Positions 34,501 to 43,244 are shown, numbered from the stretch's first letter. The stretch is DNA of 45,312 nt from Candidatus Latescibacter sp. (GCA_030692375.1 JAUYCD010000265.1:1-45312), one strand, 5' to 3'. A program made the numbers and translations. Notes: a model not told the origin generated them from the letters alone.

Positions 34501-35505
34501 TTATTCTCCGTATGAGAGCACCAGGGAGACAAGATTTATCCGGTCATTCTCGATAGTATCGGCTGAATAGGCGTAATCGAAGCCGATAGAGCGGGTGACC
34601 TGCACACTGAATCCGGCGGTTACCGATCCGGAATCGAGACCACCGGAAGGAGTATAATTGTAGATTCCGCCTCTCAGCGTTAATGCTTTCATGAGCGTAT
34701 ACGCCGCTCCGAAATCATACCCGGTGGGATTATCCTTCACCGATTCGGTCATGGCCGAGAGAAGAAGTTTGTCATCCAGCAGGCGGCAGGCCAATCCTAT
34801 TGTATAATAGAGAGGAAGCTTGTCCACCTTTTCCATCGGCTGGCCGTCGGCGCCGCTTATTGTTTGCGACCACCGCTCGCTTTTCCAGGTGAACCGGCTG
34901 TTGATATCCCGCGCCACAAAGGAAGCGCTGAGGTTGTTCAGCGGACGGAGAATGATACCGCAGTCGAAACCAAACGCCTTTGCATCCTCTCCGGCCATCT
35001 TCCAGAGGCTGACCTTGGTATTGATTCCCAGTGATATTCTTTTCCCCATGCTTTTCGCAAAGGACACCGCAAACGAATTACTACTGTCCCGGAGAAGTCC
35101 TGTCGGGTTGCCGTTAAGGTCCCGTCCCTGGATGCCGTCCGTTCCGGCGCCGATCCACGAAATCGCAAAATCGGCATCCGGCCCGATTCTGCTTCCGAAA
35201 GCCAGGTGAGTCATGAAGCGATCCATACTCATATAACGCCGGGAAACTGCCAACTGGCGTCCGTTCATGAGTGCGAGACCGGCCGGATTATAATAAGAGC
35301 TGTATATATCGCCTTCCACAGCACTGTAGGCATTTCCCATTCCCAGCGCTTTGGCGCCCGCTCCCATGCGCAGGAACTCTCCCGCCCAGGGGGTATACTT
35401 GTCTTCGGAGAAAGCAGTACCAGGCAGTAAACAGATCCTTATTAACGCCGCGGCCAGAGCGCAAAGAATAAACTTTCGCTCAGTCGAGAACCATGATTTT
35501 GCCAC
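34501..35505 (-). CDS. PorV/PorQ-family outer-membrane protein
   Basis: A 334-aa exported barrel protein with a signal peptide ending near residue 33. The mature start AGEFLRMGAGAKALGMGNAYSAV then YYNPAGLALMNGRQ is diagnostic of PorV/PorQ (UPF0164-like) proteins, which have FadL-like beta-barrels. It starts with GTG at 35505, supported by GGGGA eight bases upstream, and overlaps the gene for the secreted Asp-box protein by 26 bp. It is only distantly similar to the second PorV-like protein at 33565. The two might act as alternative shuttles for the cargo encoded in front. Confidence 0.78.
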   Translation of the reverse strand: MAKSWFSTERKFILCALAAALIRICLLPGTAFSEDKYTPWAGEFLRMGAGAKALGMGNAYSAVEGDIYSSYYNPAGLALMNGRQLAVSRRYMSMDRFMTHLAFGSRIGPDADFAISWIGAGTDGIQGRDLNGNPTGLLRDSSNSFAVSFAKSMGKRISLGINTKVSLWKMAGEDAKAFGFDCGIILRPLNNLSASFVARDINSRFTWKSERWSQTISGADGQPMEKVDKLPLYYTIGLACRLLDDKLLLSAMTESVKDNPTGYDFGAAYTLMKALTLRGGIYNYTPSGGLDSGSVTAGFSVQVTRSIGFDYAYSADTIENDRINLVSLVLSYGE

Positions 35506-37033
35506 GAGCAGAATCCCCTTGTTGAGTTTTTATCCGATAAAAATAGACCCCGTTGGGAACAAGGGTGTTGTTCTTGTCCCTGCCGTCCCAGATTTCCTGG
35601 TAATCCCGGCCTCCGGCGCGAAAGACGCCGCTGACCAGGTCTCGCAGCAGCCTGCCATGATAATCATAGATGGCGATGGAAATACTGGCGTCTTTTTTCA
35701 GTGCAAAATGTATCCGTGTTTTTGAAAAATCGGCATCATGCCGGGAAGGAGAAAAAGGATTCGGGAAAGCATAGGTCTTTACATCGTCAAAGGCGGTGGA
35801 TATGCCGACATCCTTTTCCCCGGTATCCAGTGTCTTTACACGGGTAACGCCGCGGAAAATCTTCCATGTTTTCCCCCAGTCGGTGGTGCGGGCAAGGCCG
35901 TTGGCGCCGGCAGCCCAGAGCGTATCGCTCACCACTAGCACGGATGATACTCTCTCTCCGTTTTTCCAGAAGAGATCATCCGACTCACGGATGTCCATTA
36001 TATTCCAGTGAGCGCCCAGGTCTCTGGAAACGACCAGGCCTGAATCCGATGCGGCAAAAACTGTCGAATCCCCGAAAGCCGGATCGCTCGCCCCCTTGTG
36101 TCCGAAGGCAAAATTCCAGGCATTATACCTGGTGGTTTTATACTGCCATGTTTTGCCGTTGTCATCGGTGTGACAGATGCCGTACAATCCGAGGTTGGTG
36201 TAGACATAGTTATCGCAGCCGGCCCAGACATGGGTCTTTCCACCAATGATTTTATGCTCCACCGAGTACACCCAGTTGCCGGGTTTCGGATCGGAAAGAT
36301 CACCGGCGTTGGAGGTGTTCCAGGAATAATTCGTCCAGGTTTTTCCACGGTCGAAACTGACATTCATTCCCTGAAAAGTTCCCACCCAGAGGGTATCGCC
36401 ATAGGCGTCCGCACACTGCCCATGGTGGTTCGGGTTCGTAAGGTCGAGCGTTTCGTTGTTGGGAAGGATATTGGTCCAGGATTTTCCCACATCGGAGCTT
36501 TTCAGAAGAAAACCGGAAGTGGTGCTGCACCAGATGGTTCCCCGCGAAAGAACAATGTCGTACGTGGTGGTATACCGGCCGGGATTCGAGAGTCCGGCCC
36601 GATCAAGGAACATGTCTTTCACCGTGATATGCTTCCAGGACTTTCCCCGGTCCAGCGAGAGAGAAAGGCCGTCACCATAGGGCACCAGGTTTCCCAGGTA
36701 TTCAGCGCTGTATCCCCAGGCGGCGATGAGGGTATCTCCCGATGCAGTCAGCGCGGAAATGGATCCCTGTCCGAATCCATTTGTCTGTTTATAGGAAATC
36801 CAGTCATACAGTCCCCCGCCCTCGCCAATCCGGCGATTAAGTGAACTTGATCCGCTTACCCACAGAGAATAGCCATCCCATGCCATGTCGCCGAGATCGT
36901 TGGCGCCCAGTCCGGCGGAAGGCGATGAAAACATGGCGGATAAACCGTTTGGTTCCGCGCTCACGGCGGATACCGAAAGATAAATTCCAAGAAACAAAAC
37001 AATCGGTTTACTTATAAAATTCAATAAAAGCAT
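35480..37033 (-). CDS. Secreted Asp-box (BNR-like) protein with FlgD-like C-terminal domain
   Basis: A 517-aa exported protein: signal peptide to about residue 26, then a beta-propeller-like region with repeated Asp-box motifs (SLDRGKSW, SSDVGKSW, SFDRGKTW, HTDDNGKTW, TTDWGKTW). The last 95 residues form a FlgD-type Ig-like domain (YAFPNPFSPSRH near 420, ISIAIYDYHGRLLRDL, EIWDGRDKNNTLVPNGVYFYRI, GKIMVL). Such C-terminal domains mark type A cargo of the type IX secretion system and related FCB export routes. Sialidase activity is not implied, since no catalytic residues are seen. The ATG follows a purine-rich GGGAAGGGGAG. It heads the run of PorV-like, tldD and pmbA genes. Confidence 0.8.
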   Translation of the reverse strand: MLLLNFISKPIVLFLGIYLSVSAVSAEPNGLSAMFSSPSAGLGANDLGDMAWDGYSLWVSGSSSLNRRIGEGGGLYDWISYKQTNGFGQGSISALTASGDTLIAAWGYSAEYLGNLVPYGDGLSLSLDRGKSWKHITVKDMFLDRAGLSNPGRYTTTYDIVLSRGTIWCSTTSGFLLKSSDVGKSWTNILPNNETLDLTNPNHHGQCADAYGDTLWVGTFQGMNVSFDRGKTWTNYSWNTSNAGDLSDPKPGNWVYSVEHKIIGGKTHVWAGCDNYVYTNLGLYGICHTDDNGKTWQYKTTRYNAWNFAFGHKGASDPAFGDSTVFAASDSGLVVSRDLGAHWNIMDIRESDDLFWKNGERVSSVLVVSDTLWAAGANGLARTTDWGKTWKIFRGVTRVKTLDTGEKDVGISTAFDDVKTYAFPNPFSPSRHDADFSKTRIHFALKKDASISIAIYDYHGRLLRDLVSGVFRAGGRDYQEIWDGRDKNNTLVPNGVYFYRIKTQQGDSARGKIMVLD

Positions 37034-37233
37034 CTCCCCTTCCCTTCATCTCCGTCCTGAAGGTTTAAGAAAAGTGAATAATTGCGGCCGAACATGCAAT
37101 TTTCTTTCAAGCCGTTTCTGTACATATTGGTGGTACAACGGATGGATGTATGCATTCGGGCGAACAGTCGGGGTCATTTCTTTGAATGTGGAGCCTTATT
37201 CAAAAGTCGTTTTATACGTAATAATAGAGTTTT

Positions 37234-37425
37234 ATATATGACGACAAAAATAATTGCGCATGTTTTGAGTGTTTAGATCCTGAAACGAGTTCAGGATGAC
37301 ACGTGTCATGCCGAACTTGTTGCCGCTTCGCGGGAACGATGAAACCGTTGCCGTTTCTCGGGAACGGTGAAACCGTTTCGGCATCTATCTTGTAAAGGGA
37401 AACGTAAAATATGTAGTCATGTATA
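37234..37425. repeat. Full-length MITE-like repeat family 1, copy F
   Basis: It carries left arm ATATATGACGACA (37235 onward), the TAGATCCTGAAACGAG hairpin, the TGACACGTGTCA palindrome, a second hairpin expanded by two 28-bp units, and right arm TGTAGTCATGTATA (37412-37425). The left half matches copy C base for base over long stretches. The rest of the 429-bp gap (37034-37462) has the 24-bp repeat at 37201 and no gene. Confidence 0.82.
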
Positions 37426-37462
37426 ACTACAGTCCCCCGTATGAACGGCGCGGGATAACCTC

Positions 37463-39172
37463 TCAGCCTTTTGTCTTGATGAGCAGCTTGTCGCCGGGCT
37501 TAATCATCCTTGGATTACGGATCTTGTTCCAGACCATGATATCTTTATAGCTCACCGCGTATTTTTGAGCAATCACATAGAGAGAATCATTTTCCTGAAC
37601 AATATACGTGATATGATCGGGCTGTGTATCAGCCAAAACACCCTTGGCAGTTTTCTTCTGCTCCGGTTCAGCCTTCGCTGGGGAGGCTTTCTCGGTATTC
37701 ACAGCAATTTCGACAGTATCAACCGAACCGGGAATATTCAGTTTTTGTCCGATTTTGAGCACAGCGCCCTGTTTCAGATTATTCGCCGCCAGGAGTGAAG
37801 ATATCGTTATCCCGTATTTGCGCGCCACTTTGGATATGGTATCCCCTTTTCGAATCGTATACCCTTTTGCCACACTGACAGTTTTGATCTTTTCTTCTGG
37901 TATCTTGGCGTACTCAACAATAAATTTTTCCCGGCTTCCCTTAGGTATCTTGAGCTGATAAACATCTTTTCCGCCGGGAGTATATTCTCTGGTCAGTTCG
38001 CTATTAAGGTCTTTCAGAGCCTCTGCATCCACTCCGGCGCATTTGGCTGCAGTGTCAATTTTCGTATAAGGCCGGACCTCTGCAGTGTCAAACGCGTAAG
38101 GAGGTTCTTTTTCGATATTCTGGAATCCAAAAATCTCCGGCGCCTTGGAAATAATGAGCGCGGCCATGTACATCGGCACATAGTTGTCCGTTTCCTTGGG
38201 CAAATCTATCCGCCAGTAATCATTCAGTCCAGATTGCTGAGTGGAACGGCTGACTCTGCCGGCCCCGCAGTTATAGGCGGCCATAACCAGATTCCAGTCA
38301 TCATACAGTTTGAAGAGGTCCTGGAGATGCTGGGCGGCGGCTTTGGTGGACTTTAGAACGTCTCTCCGTTCATCGATCCATTCGTTTCGTTCCAGGCCGT
38401 ACAGCTTTCCGGTGGTGTAAATGAACTGCCAGAGACCGACTGCACGGGCGCGTGAAACCGCCCGGGGGTTCAGACCGCTCTCAATCATGCTCAGATATAC
38501 CAGATCGACAGGAAGGTCCTCTTCTGCAAAAATCTTCTGCATCATGGGAATGTACCGGCCGCTCCGTGACTGCCATCTGGCCATGACGTCATGACCTTTG
38601 GTCTGGAAATAGTAAATACAATTTCTGACTTTTTCATTGAAATCGATCGGAACATCGCTCTTACGGGAAATTTTATTCACAATGTCTTTCAATTCCTCGA
38701 ATGACCATTGCCCTGATTTGAACTGCTCTAAGTTGGAAAGGTCCGCTATCCAGGACCCAGGATCCTCACGGGCGATTTCGTCAGATTCCTGTAAAATTAC
38801 TCCATATTCATGGGCGAGCGCCGATACGGTTGTATTAAACCGTGTAACGAGCGATTGATTGTTGATTTCATCAAGATTGACTTTGCCGTACAGCACGAAT
38901 GCACTGTCAACAAGGGTTTCAGCCAGTCCGAAATCTCCTTCACGGTGAGCCGCGATGACCTTGTCATAATATGCAAGAATGTGGGCAAGAAGAGATTCTT
39001 CATGCTCATATTTTTGGATATTAGATGGATCTACTGGTGCAAACGTTAAGGTTGATTCGTTCTGTTTGATTTTCGGTACGCTACTCGTTATGCTCTTTAC
39101 AGCGGGTGCGGAACATCCAACTGCTGTCAATAGAAAAAAACTCAGAGCAATTCCAAGAGTGTGGTTTTTCAA
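37463..39172 (-). CDS. mltD: MltD-type lytic transglycosylase with two LysM domains
   Basis: A 569-aa lipoprotein (lipobox TAVGC, Cys20). It carries a helical N-terminal region, then a transglycosylase SLT domain at about 205-360 with catalytic Glu231 in IESGLNP, plus AVGLWQFI, NLVMAAYNCGAGRV and NYVPMYMAALII. Two LysM repeats follow (YTIRKGDTISKVARKYGI near 445 and YIVQENDSLYVIAQKYAV near 523). It would cleave glycan strands of peptidoglycan, leaving anhydro-muramic ends, from the outer membrane. A TTG start is used with GAAAGGG eight bases upstream. It is last in a three-gene set with the SPOR and DUF3108 proteins. Confidence 0.88.
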   Translation of the reverse strand: MKNHTLGIALSFFLLTAVGCSAPAVKSITSSVPKIKQNESTLTFAPVDPSNIQKYEHEESLLAHILAYYDKVIAAHREGDFGLAETLVDSAFVLYGKVNLDEINNQSLVTRFNTTVSALAHEYGVILQESDEIAREDPGSWIADLSNLEQFKSGQWSFEELKDIVNKISRKSDVPIDFNEKVRNCIYYFQTKGHDVMARWQSRSGRYIPMMQKIFAEEDLPVDLVYLSMIESGLNPRAVSRARAVGLWQFIYTTGKLYGLERNEWIDERRDVLKSTKAAAQHLQDLFKLYDDWNLVMAAYNCGAGRVSRSTQQSGLNDYWRIDLPKETDNYVPMYMAALIISKAPEIFGFQNIEKEPPYAFDTAEVRPYTKIDTAAKCAGVDAEALKDLNSELTREYTPGGKDVYQLKIPKGSREKFIVEYAKIPEEKIKTVSVAKGYTIRKGDTISKVARKYGITISSLLAANNLKQGAVLKIGQKLNIPGSVDTVEIAVNTEKASPAKAEPEQKKTAKGVLADTQPDHITYIVQENDSLYVIAQKYAVSYKDIMVWNKIRNPRMIKPGDKLLIKTKG

Positions 39173-39189
39173 TGAACTTACCCTTTCGT

Positions 39190-39738
39190 TTACTGATTGG
39201 CGACATTCTTAATTACCCAGAAAGCTCCTTTGAAACCAAAATCCTGCATAACTTTTACATTTATTTCCGCCTCTTTTCGCGTTTTGAAATCCCCCACCCG
39301 TACCCGGTAAAACGGCGCCTCGAACTCAATATACACATTCATGTTTACTTTGGAAAGAGCTTCTTCCCGGCATTTGTCAGCCGATTTACGATCCTCGAAT
39401 ATACCTATCTGCACTCGATATTCAAAGCTATTTGTTGACAGCTCAGATCTGGGGTTAATAACCGGCGTTTTTTCCTCCGTTCGTGAAATCTCGGTGGTTT
39501 GTTTCCTGGTGTCCGCAGGGACGGGAACGACTGCATTATTGCCCTTGGCATCGACAGAACCTTTGGTTGCATCGGTACCCGCAGCTTTCCCGGCAAATTC
39601 GTCTCCATACTCAAACGGATCTATATCTTCCATGGTACTCTGACGGTTTGGGATGGCCACCCCGCTCATACCGCATCCGGTGTTCATCAGAAGTGCGCAG
39701 ATTATGCAAACTCCTATAAAATTATACATTTTTTTCAT
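39190..39738 (-). CDS. SPOR-domain lipoprotein
   Basis: A 182-aa lipoprotein: signal ending MNTGC (Cys22), a variable charged linker, and a C-terminal SPOR domain from about residue 105 (YRVQIGIFEDRKSADKCREEA, FYRVRVGDFKTRKEAEI). SPOR domains bind glycan strands stripped of stem peptides, as left at division sites. Its ATG overlaps the DUF3108 stop (ATGA), and mltD begins 17 bp downstream, so a joint role in peptidoglycan remodelling is likely. Confidence 0.85.
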   Translation of the reverse strand: MKKMYNFIGVCIICALLMNTGCGMSGVAIPNRQSTMEDIDPFEYGDEFAGKAAGTDATKGSVDAKGNNAVVPVPADTRKQTTEISRTEEKTPVINPRSELSTNSFEYRVQIGIFEDRKSADKCREEALSKVNMNVYIEFEAPFYRVRVGDFKTRKEAEINVKVMQDFGFKGAFWVIKNVANQ

Positions 39739-40697
39739 TTATCAACCTGTTTTTTGTAATTTTTTAAATTTGCGGCAATATTTCCAATGGTAACTTTGCT
39801 CGTCATCTTGACAGGTATCTTGTTTTTGTCGTCTGTAAGCCAGACCAAAAGCCTTCCTTTCTGGCTGAAAATACCCTCGGATTTCAGCAAAGGCTCAACC
39901 AGAAAGCAGGTGAATGAACCGGCCTCAACCGTTACTTTCTCTTTTTTGTGAACCATAATCTGGAGGGGATAGACCTTTCCATCGGCTAATACTTCTAATG
40001 TCTCCTTTTTTCCCACCCTGAGATCGAAGGTACGGATATAATACAAGGAGCTCAAAATATCCTGCACATACAGAGGAATTTCCACAAACGCCCGCTTTTC
40101 TTTGGTGCTCACCGCCAGGAGACGATCCTGATAGAGATCGACCAGTTCATCGAAAGAATATCCCCCCTCCCGCAGGTGCTTCTCAAATCGCCGTGAAAAG
40201 ATTCCCTGCATGTCAATGAATGAATCAACCCGATCTCTGACTTTATAAAAAGAAGATATGAATTTGTTTGACTCGGCAGTGGTACGGATATGGTAGCACA
40301 ACCCTCCGTTAATAAATTCCGAACCTATGACCGACATAGTTGCAATCCCGGCGCTGTAAAAACCATAATCGATGGAAAACACCAGATTTTCCCCCACATC
40401 AAACGTTTCATTTTTTTCTTTTCGGGGAATGAATTTTCCGATTGTGTATTTTTTTGCGATATCGGGCGGGATTTCACGGGCTTTAAGTATCGATGAAGCA
40501 GAAACTAATGTATCTGACATCGCTTGAGAGGAGGGAGCGGCCGGCTGAGGAAGTGTTTGGGACGGGGCAATACCTTCCCGGGGAGGCGGCGACGGAACGA
40601 CGGCAGGGAATGATGACGATATATTTTTATTGTTTGAGAAGTCAACTAAAAAAATTGCCAGAAATACCAAAACCGTGGTAGGAAAAAATTTATTCAC
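39735..40697 (-). CDS. DUF3108 periplasmic protein
   Basis: A 320-aa exported protein with a hydrophobic N-terminus (TTVLVFLAIFLVDF) that may be a signal or anchor, a Pro/Ser-rich linker, then a DUF3108 domain from about residue 95: FDVGENLVFSIDYGFYSAG, then CYHIRTTAESNKFISSFYKVRDRVDSFID and FLVEPLLKSEGIF. DUF3108 proteins are beta-rich envelope proteins of unknown function. The start is taken as GTG at 40697 because GGAGAG lies four bases before it; a TTG at 40709 has no Shine-Dalgarno. The gene is first of the DUF3108-SPOR-mltD set. Confidence 0.72.
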   Translation of the reverse strand: MNKFFPTTVLVFLAIFLVDFSNNKNISSSFPAVVPSPPPREGIAPSQTLPQPAAPSSQAMSDTLVSASSILKAREIPPDIAKKYTIGKFIPRKEKNETFDVGENLVFSIDYGFYSAGIATMSVIGSEFINGGLCYHIRTTAESNKFISSFYKVRDRVDSFIDMQGIFSRRFEKHLREGGYSFDELVDLYQDRLLAVSTKEKRAFVEIPLYVQDILSSLYYIRTFDLRVGKKETLEVLADGKVYPLQIMVHKKEKVTVEAGSFTCFLVEPLLKSEGIFSQKGRLLVWLTDDKNKIPVKMTSKVTIGNIAANLKNYKKQVDK

Positions 40698-40933
40698 GTA
40701 TCTCTCCAACTGCCAAAAAAAACAGCATTCTTACCTGTATTATCTTCTCTGGCATAAAATAATACATTATTGATAAAAATGCTGCTTTTTTCTTTAATCT
40801 GAATTTACTTACATAATATCCCCATGTAAATCCCGTTGGTGAATGATTTACATACTTCAAACTTTCTCCTATGTCTAATGCTTCTCCTTCTGGATCGAAA
40901 ATCTGATTGTAATCCCCTCTTGCATTTAACCCG
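40690..40933 (-). pseudogene. Truncated DUF6166-like gene fragment
   Basis: An open frame on the minus strand with no start codon, reading NARGDYNQIFDPEGEALDI, then YVNHSPTGFTWGY and IMYYFMPEKI, ending at 40690. HSPTGFxWGY recalls the DUF6166 family common on mobile elements; the following GSG-type segment is not conserved. The 5' end stops at the inverted-repeat element 40936-41138, which may have cut it off. Base composition is A+T-rich, like the block to the right, so it probably belongs to that block. Its stop overlaps the DUF3108 start. Confidence 0.35.
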
Positions 40934-40935
40934 TA

Positions 40936-41138
40936 TTAACCCGGATTATTCATAAAATGTTTTTTCACATTTCATTAAAGGGATTGATCCCCTCTGCCTG
41001 TCGGCATCTCCCCTTGTTAAGGGGAGAATTCGCCACAAGCATTTTTTATCTTTCATTTTTTTTACCCCCTTCGATAAGGGGGTCGCCGCCAAGCGGCGGG
41101 GGGATCTTATCTTCAAGTTTGCGAATAATTCGGGTTAA
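40936..41138. repeat. MITE-like element with 16-bp terminal inverted repeats
   Basis: Left end TTAACCCGGATTATTC (40936-40951) and right end GAATAATTCGGGTTAA (41123-41138) match in 15 of 16 positions as an inverted pair. Inside are CCCCTTGTTAAGGGG (41010-41024) and ACCCCCTTCGATAAGGGGGT hairpins and a CGCCGCCAAGCGGCG palindrome, all more G+C-rich than the DNA on either side. It sits at the boundary between the chromosomal genes and the A+T-rich block. Confidence 0.7.
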
Positions 41139-41161
41139 TTGGTAAAATCCGTATCTCATTT

Positions 41162-41371
41162 TTAAATCTCTCCTCTAATTATTTTTCTGTATAATACATT
41201 TATTTCTTCTATTTTTCTATCAGATTCATATTTATCAAAAATTGTAGCTTTGTATTTATTGAATGTCCATGTTCTATCCATGTAATACATTTTACTAGTT
41301 TCATCATAAATTATAAAATGTTCAATATCATTGTCATTTCTTTTATTGTATATTACTTTTACTAATTTCAT
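41162..41371 (-). CDS. Small phage-type hypothetical protein
   Basis: A 69-aa lysine- and tyrosine-rich protein (MKLVKVIYNKRNDNDIEHF), no recognised domain. An ATG at 41371 with GGAGGT four bases upstream is preferred over a GTG at 41383. It starts two bases after the stop of the zinc-ribbon gene and is the last intact gene of the A+T-rich minus-strand block. Confidence 0.55.
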   Translation of the reverse strand: MKLVKVIYNKRNDNDIEHFIIYDETSKMYYMDRTWTFNKYKATIFDKYESDRKIEEINVLYRKIIRGEI

Positions 41372-41373
41372 AA

Positions 41374-41583
41374 CTACCTCCACTCTAATTTTTCAAATAA
41401 TCCTTCTTTGTTTTTTTTATAAATCGAACCAACTTTTTCAAAAAAATTTATGATATTTTTATCAGCGCATTTTTCACATAACGCCGCAAAATGACCAGAG
41501 TGTGTCAATCCGTTAATCATTATATTTTTTAATTCCTTTTTGCAGTATTCGCACTGCGTTGTGCCTTTCCATATATTATTCAT
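41374..41583 (-). CDS. Small zinc-ribbon-like protein
   Basis: A 69-aa protein with two CxxC knuckles, CEYCKK near residue 11 and CEKCADK near 36, and a His between them (SGHF). It probably binds one zinc ion. Such proteins are common among phage accessory genes. The start is taken at 41583, five bases after the terminase stop, with GGGGA eight bases upstream (inside the terminase stop region). Confidence 0.6.
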   Translation of the reverse strand: MNNIWKGTTQCEYCKKELKNIMINGLTHSGHFAALCEKCADKNIINFFEKVGSIYKKNKEGLFEKLEWR

Positions 41584-41588
41584 TTTTT

Positions 41589-43022
41589 TTATCCCCAGTA
41601 CGAACAATACACAAATGTTTCTAAAGTTCCATTTTCTCCGTCGTATATTCTTAAAGCATGCTCCGCCAAACACAATGCTGTTATTAATTCATTCGGTTCA
41701 TTTGCCATATAAAGTCTAAATGCTTCTTTTAAAGCTTTTGCATGTTGTTTTTCATAATCTTCTTTTGCCGGTATTACATAAATTTCTCTTTCTATTTGAT
41801 AAACTATTTTTGGTATCATATCATATACATTTATTAATCTTTCTTTGTCGTGTCCTCTTACATTCCATTTTCTTGGAATTAAATTATTTAAATAAAGAGA
41901 ATGTAATATTTCGCTGTCTATTGCTATTTGTTCGTATTCTTCGGTTTCTAATAAATCTTCCAATATTTTCATCATATCGAATATAGTATTTGCCGGTGTT
42001 TTTAATATTATTTTAACGTATATTTTTTTATCATCAGCCGTTCTTATTTCAATCGAAGTCATTAATTTGTTTTTGTATTCTTCCAATTTGCCATTTTTTA
42101 AATGAAGCGGTAAAAATATTCCTAAATATTTTTTTTCGTTCTTTCTTTTTTTTTCATTCGATATATCTATTTTTATACATTCTTTTACAAAATCTTCATT
42201 GAATAACGATGTTTCTTTATCTGTGTCTTTGTTTTGATATTCCTGGGCAAAACATAACGAACCTATTTCTTTTTTTTTCTTTATCAAAAGTTCATATGTC
42301 CAATATTCCGGCCATAATTCTTTTTCATCTTTTATTGCTTCATATATGAATTGTTTGTATTGATCGTTATTCTTTAGTGTTGTGTGCAAATCAAGCGGAT
42401 GCTTTTTTGTTCCTATTACTATCATTCTTCCTGTTTTTGGCCTCAATATTGGCGTCAATGTTTTTTTGAACCATGTTTCTGTTTTGTTCCTTTGTGTTTC
42501 GCTCGATACATTTTCATCGTTCAGCGGATCGTCTACTATTATCAAATCCGCCCTTCTGCCTATTATTTTTTTTCCTGTCCCCCCACATACTACTGTTGGT
42601 TCTTTTCCTCTTTCGCTTCTTAAAACTGTAATATCCTGAGCCCTCCATATCGACCCCCCTCCCGATTTTTCTTTCGGTTTGAATTCTCCAAAGTGTTCTA
42701 TCAACAATGCGTTTCTTTCCAATTCATCTTTTATAGCTCTTAAAAATATCTCTGCTTGGTCTGCTATATCCGAGCAAATAATTATATTTATGTCCCTGTT
42801 CTTCATTATTTTCCACATAGGATATATTATGCTCAACCATGTCGATTTTGCATGCCCTCGCGGGGCCAAAATATCCAATCTATTATTTTCTGGTTCTTCT
42901 ACTATTTTTATCAGTTCCTTATGAAATTCTCCTGTCTTTTCCGGTGTCAAATGCGGAAAATAATACTCTCCGAAAAATATACAATCTTTTTTTGCTTTTG
43001 CTATGTCTGCGTTCATTCCCAT
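41589..43022 (-). CDS. Phage terminase large subunit (ATPase), nuclease motif unclear
   Basis: A 477-aa packaging motor protein. The ATPase domain has Walker A APRGHAKST (residues 53-61), Walker B LIIVDDP (160-166) preceded by GRRA, and a coupling segment MIVIGTKKHP near 200. The C-terminal part should be the RNase H-like nuclease that cuts concatemeric DNA. There, motif I, usually GIDPA or similar, reads YLGIFLPL (299-306) with no Asp, though later acids (AIDSE near 375, NELITALCLAEHAL near 452) are present. The nuclease may be divergent or inactive. The ATG at 43022 with GAGG upstream is preferred to a TTG at 43088. No small subunit, portal or capsid gene lies in the window. Confidence 0.75.
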   Translation of the reverse strand: MGMNADIAKAKKDCIFFGEYYFPHLTPEKTGEFHKELIKIVEEPENNRLDILAPRGHAKSTWLSIIYPMWKIMKNRDINIIICSDIADQAEIFLRAIKDELERNALLIEHFGEFKPKEKSGGGSIWRAQDITVLRSERGKEPTVVCGGTGKKIIGRRADLIIVDDPLNDENVSSETQRNKTETWFKKTLTPILRPKTGRMIVIGTKKHPLDLHTTLKNNDQYKQFIYEAIKDEKELWPEYWTYELLIKKKKEIGSLCFAQEYQNKDTDKETSLFNEDFVKECIKIDISNEKKRKNEKKYLGIFLPLHLKNGKLEEYKNKLMTSIEIRTADDKKIYVKIILKTPANTIFDMMKILEDLLETEEYEQIAIDSEILHSLYLNNLIPRKWNVRGHDKERLINVYDMIPKIVYQIEREIYVIPAKEDYEKQHAKALKEAFRLYMANEPNELITALCLAEHALRIYDGENGTLETFVYCSYWG

Positions 43023-43044
43023 TTTTTTTTCCTCTTTTTTTTTC

Positions 43045-43102
43045 CCCGCCGAATTTATCTGACCAAAAGGAGGGATTTTTTTTATCAAATATTTCCGGCG
43101 GG
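43045..43102. promoter_or_regulatory. G+C-rich inverted repeat in terminase leader
   Basis: CCCGCCG (43045-43051) and CGGCGGG (43096-43102) form a seven-base stem around a 44-base A+T-rich loop. It stands out against the A+T-rich surroundings and lies in the 90-bp space before the terminase start. It could be a regulatory hairpin or protein-binding site; on the plus strand it is followed by a T-run. Confidence 0.35.
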
Positions 43103-43112
43103 TTTGTTTTTT

Positions 43113-43244
43113 TTACATTAGACCTTTTGCTTTGAGCTCACATTCGTTTATCAATCTGAACAACGTCGTCAATAACTTTTCATGCTCATCCAATATTGTG
43201 AGCATTTTCTTCAATCTTTCTCTTGTTTCTTCCATATCATCCAT
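43113..43244 (-). CDS. Tiny 43-aa phage-type protein
   Basis: A 43-residue open frame starting MDDMEETRERLKKMLTILDE, ending in KAKGLM. It has an AAGGAGG site with eight bases to the ATG, the best ribosome binding site in the A+T-rich block, and fills the space between the coiled-coil gene and the terminase leader. It is helical, amphipathic and has one Cys. Function unknown. Confidence 0.55.
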   Translation of the reverse strand: MDDMEETRERLKKMLTILDEHEKLLTTLFRLINECELKAKGLM

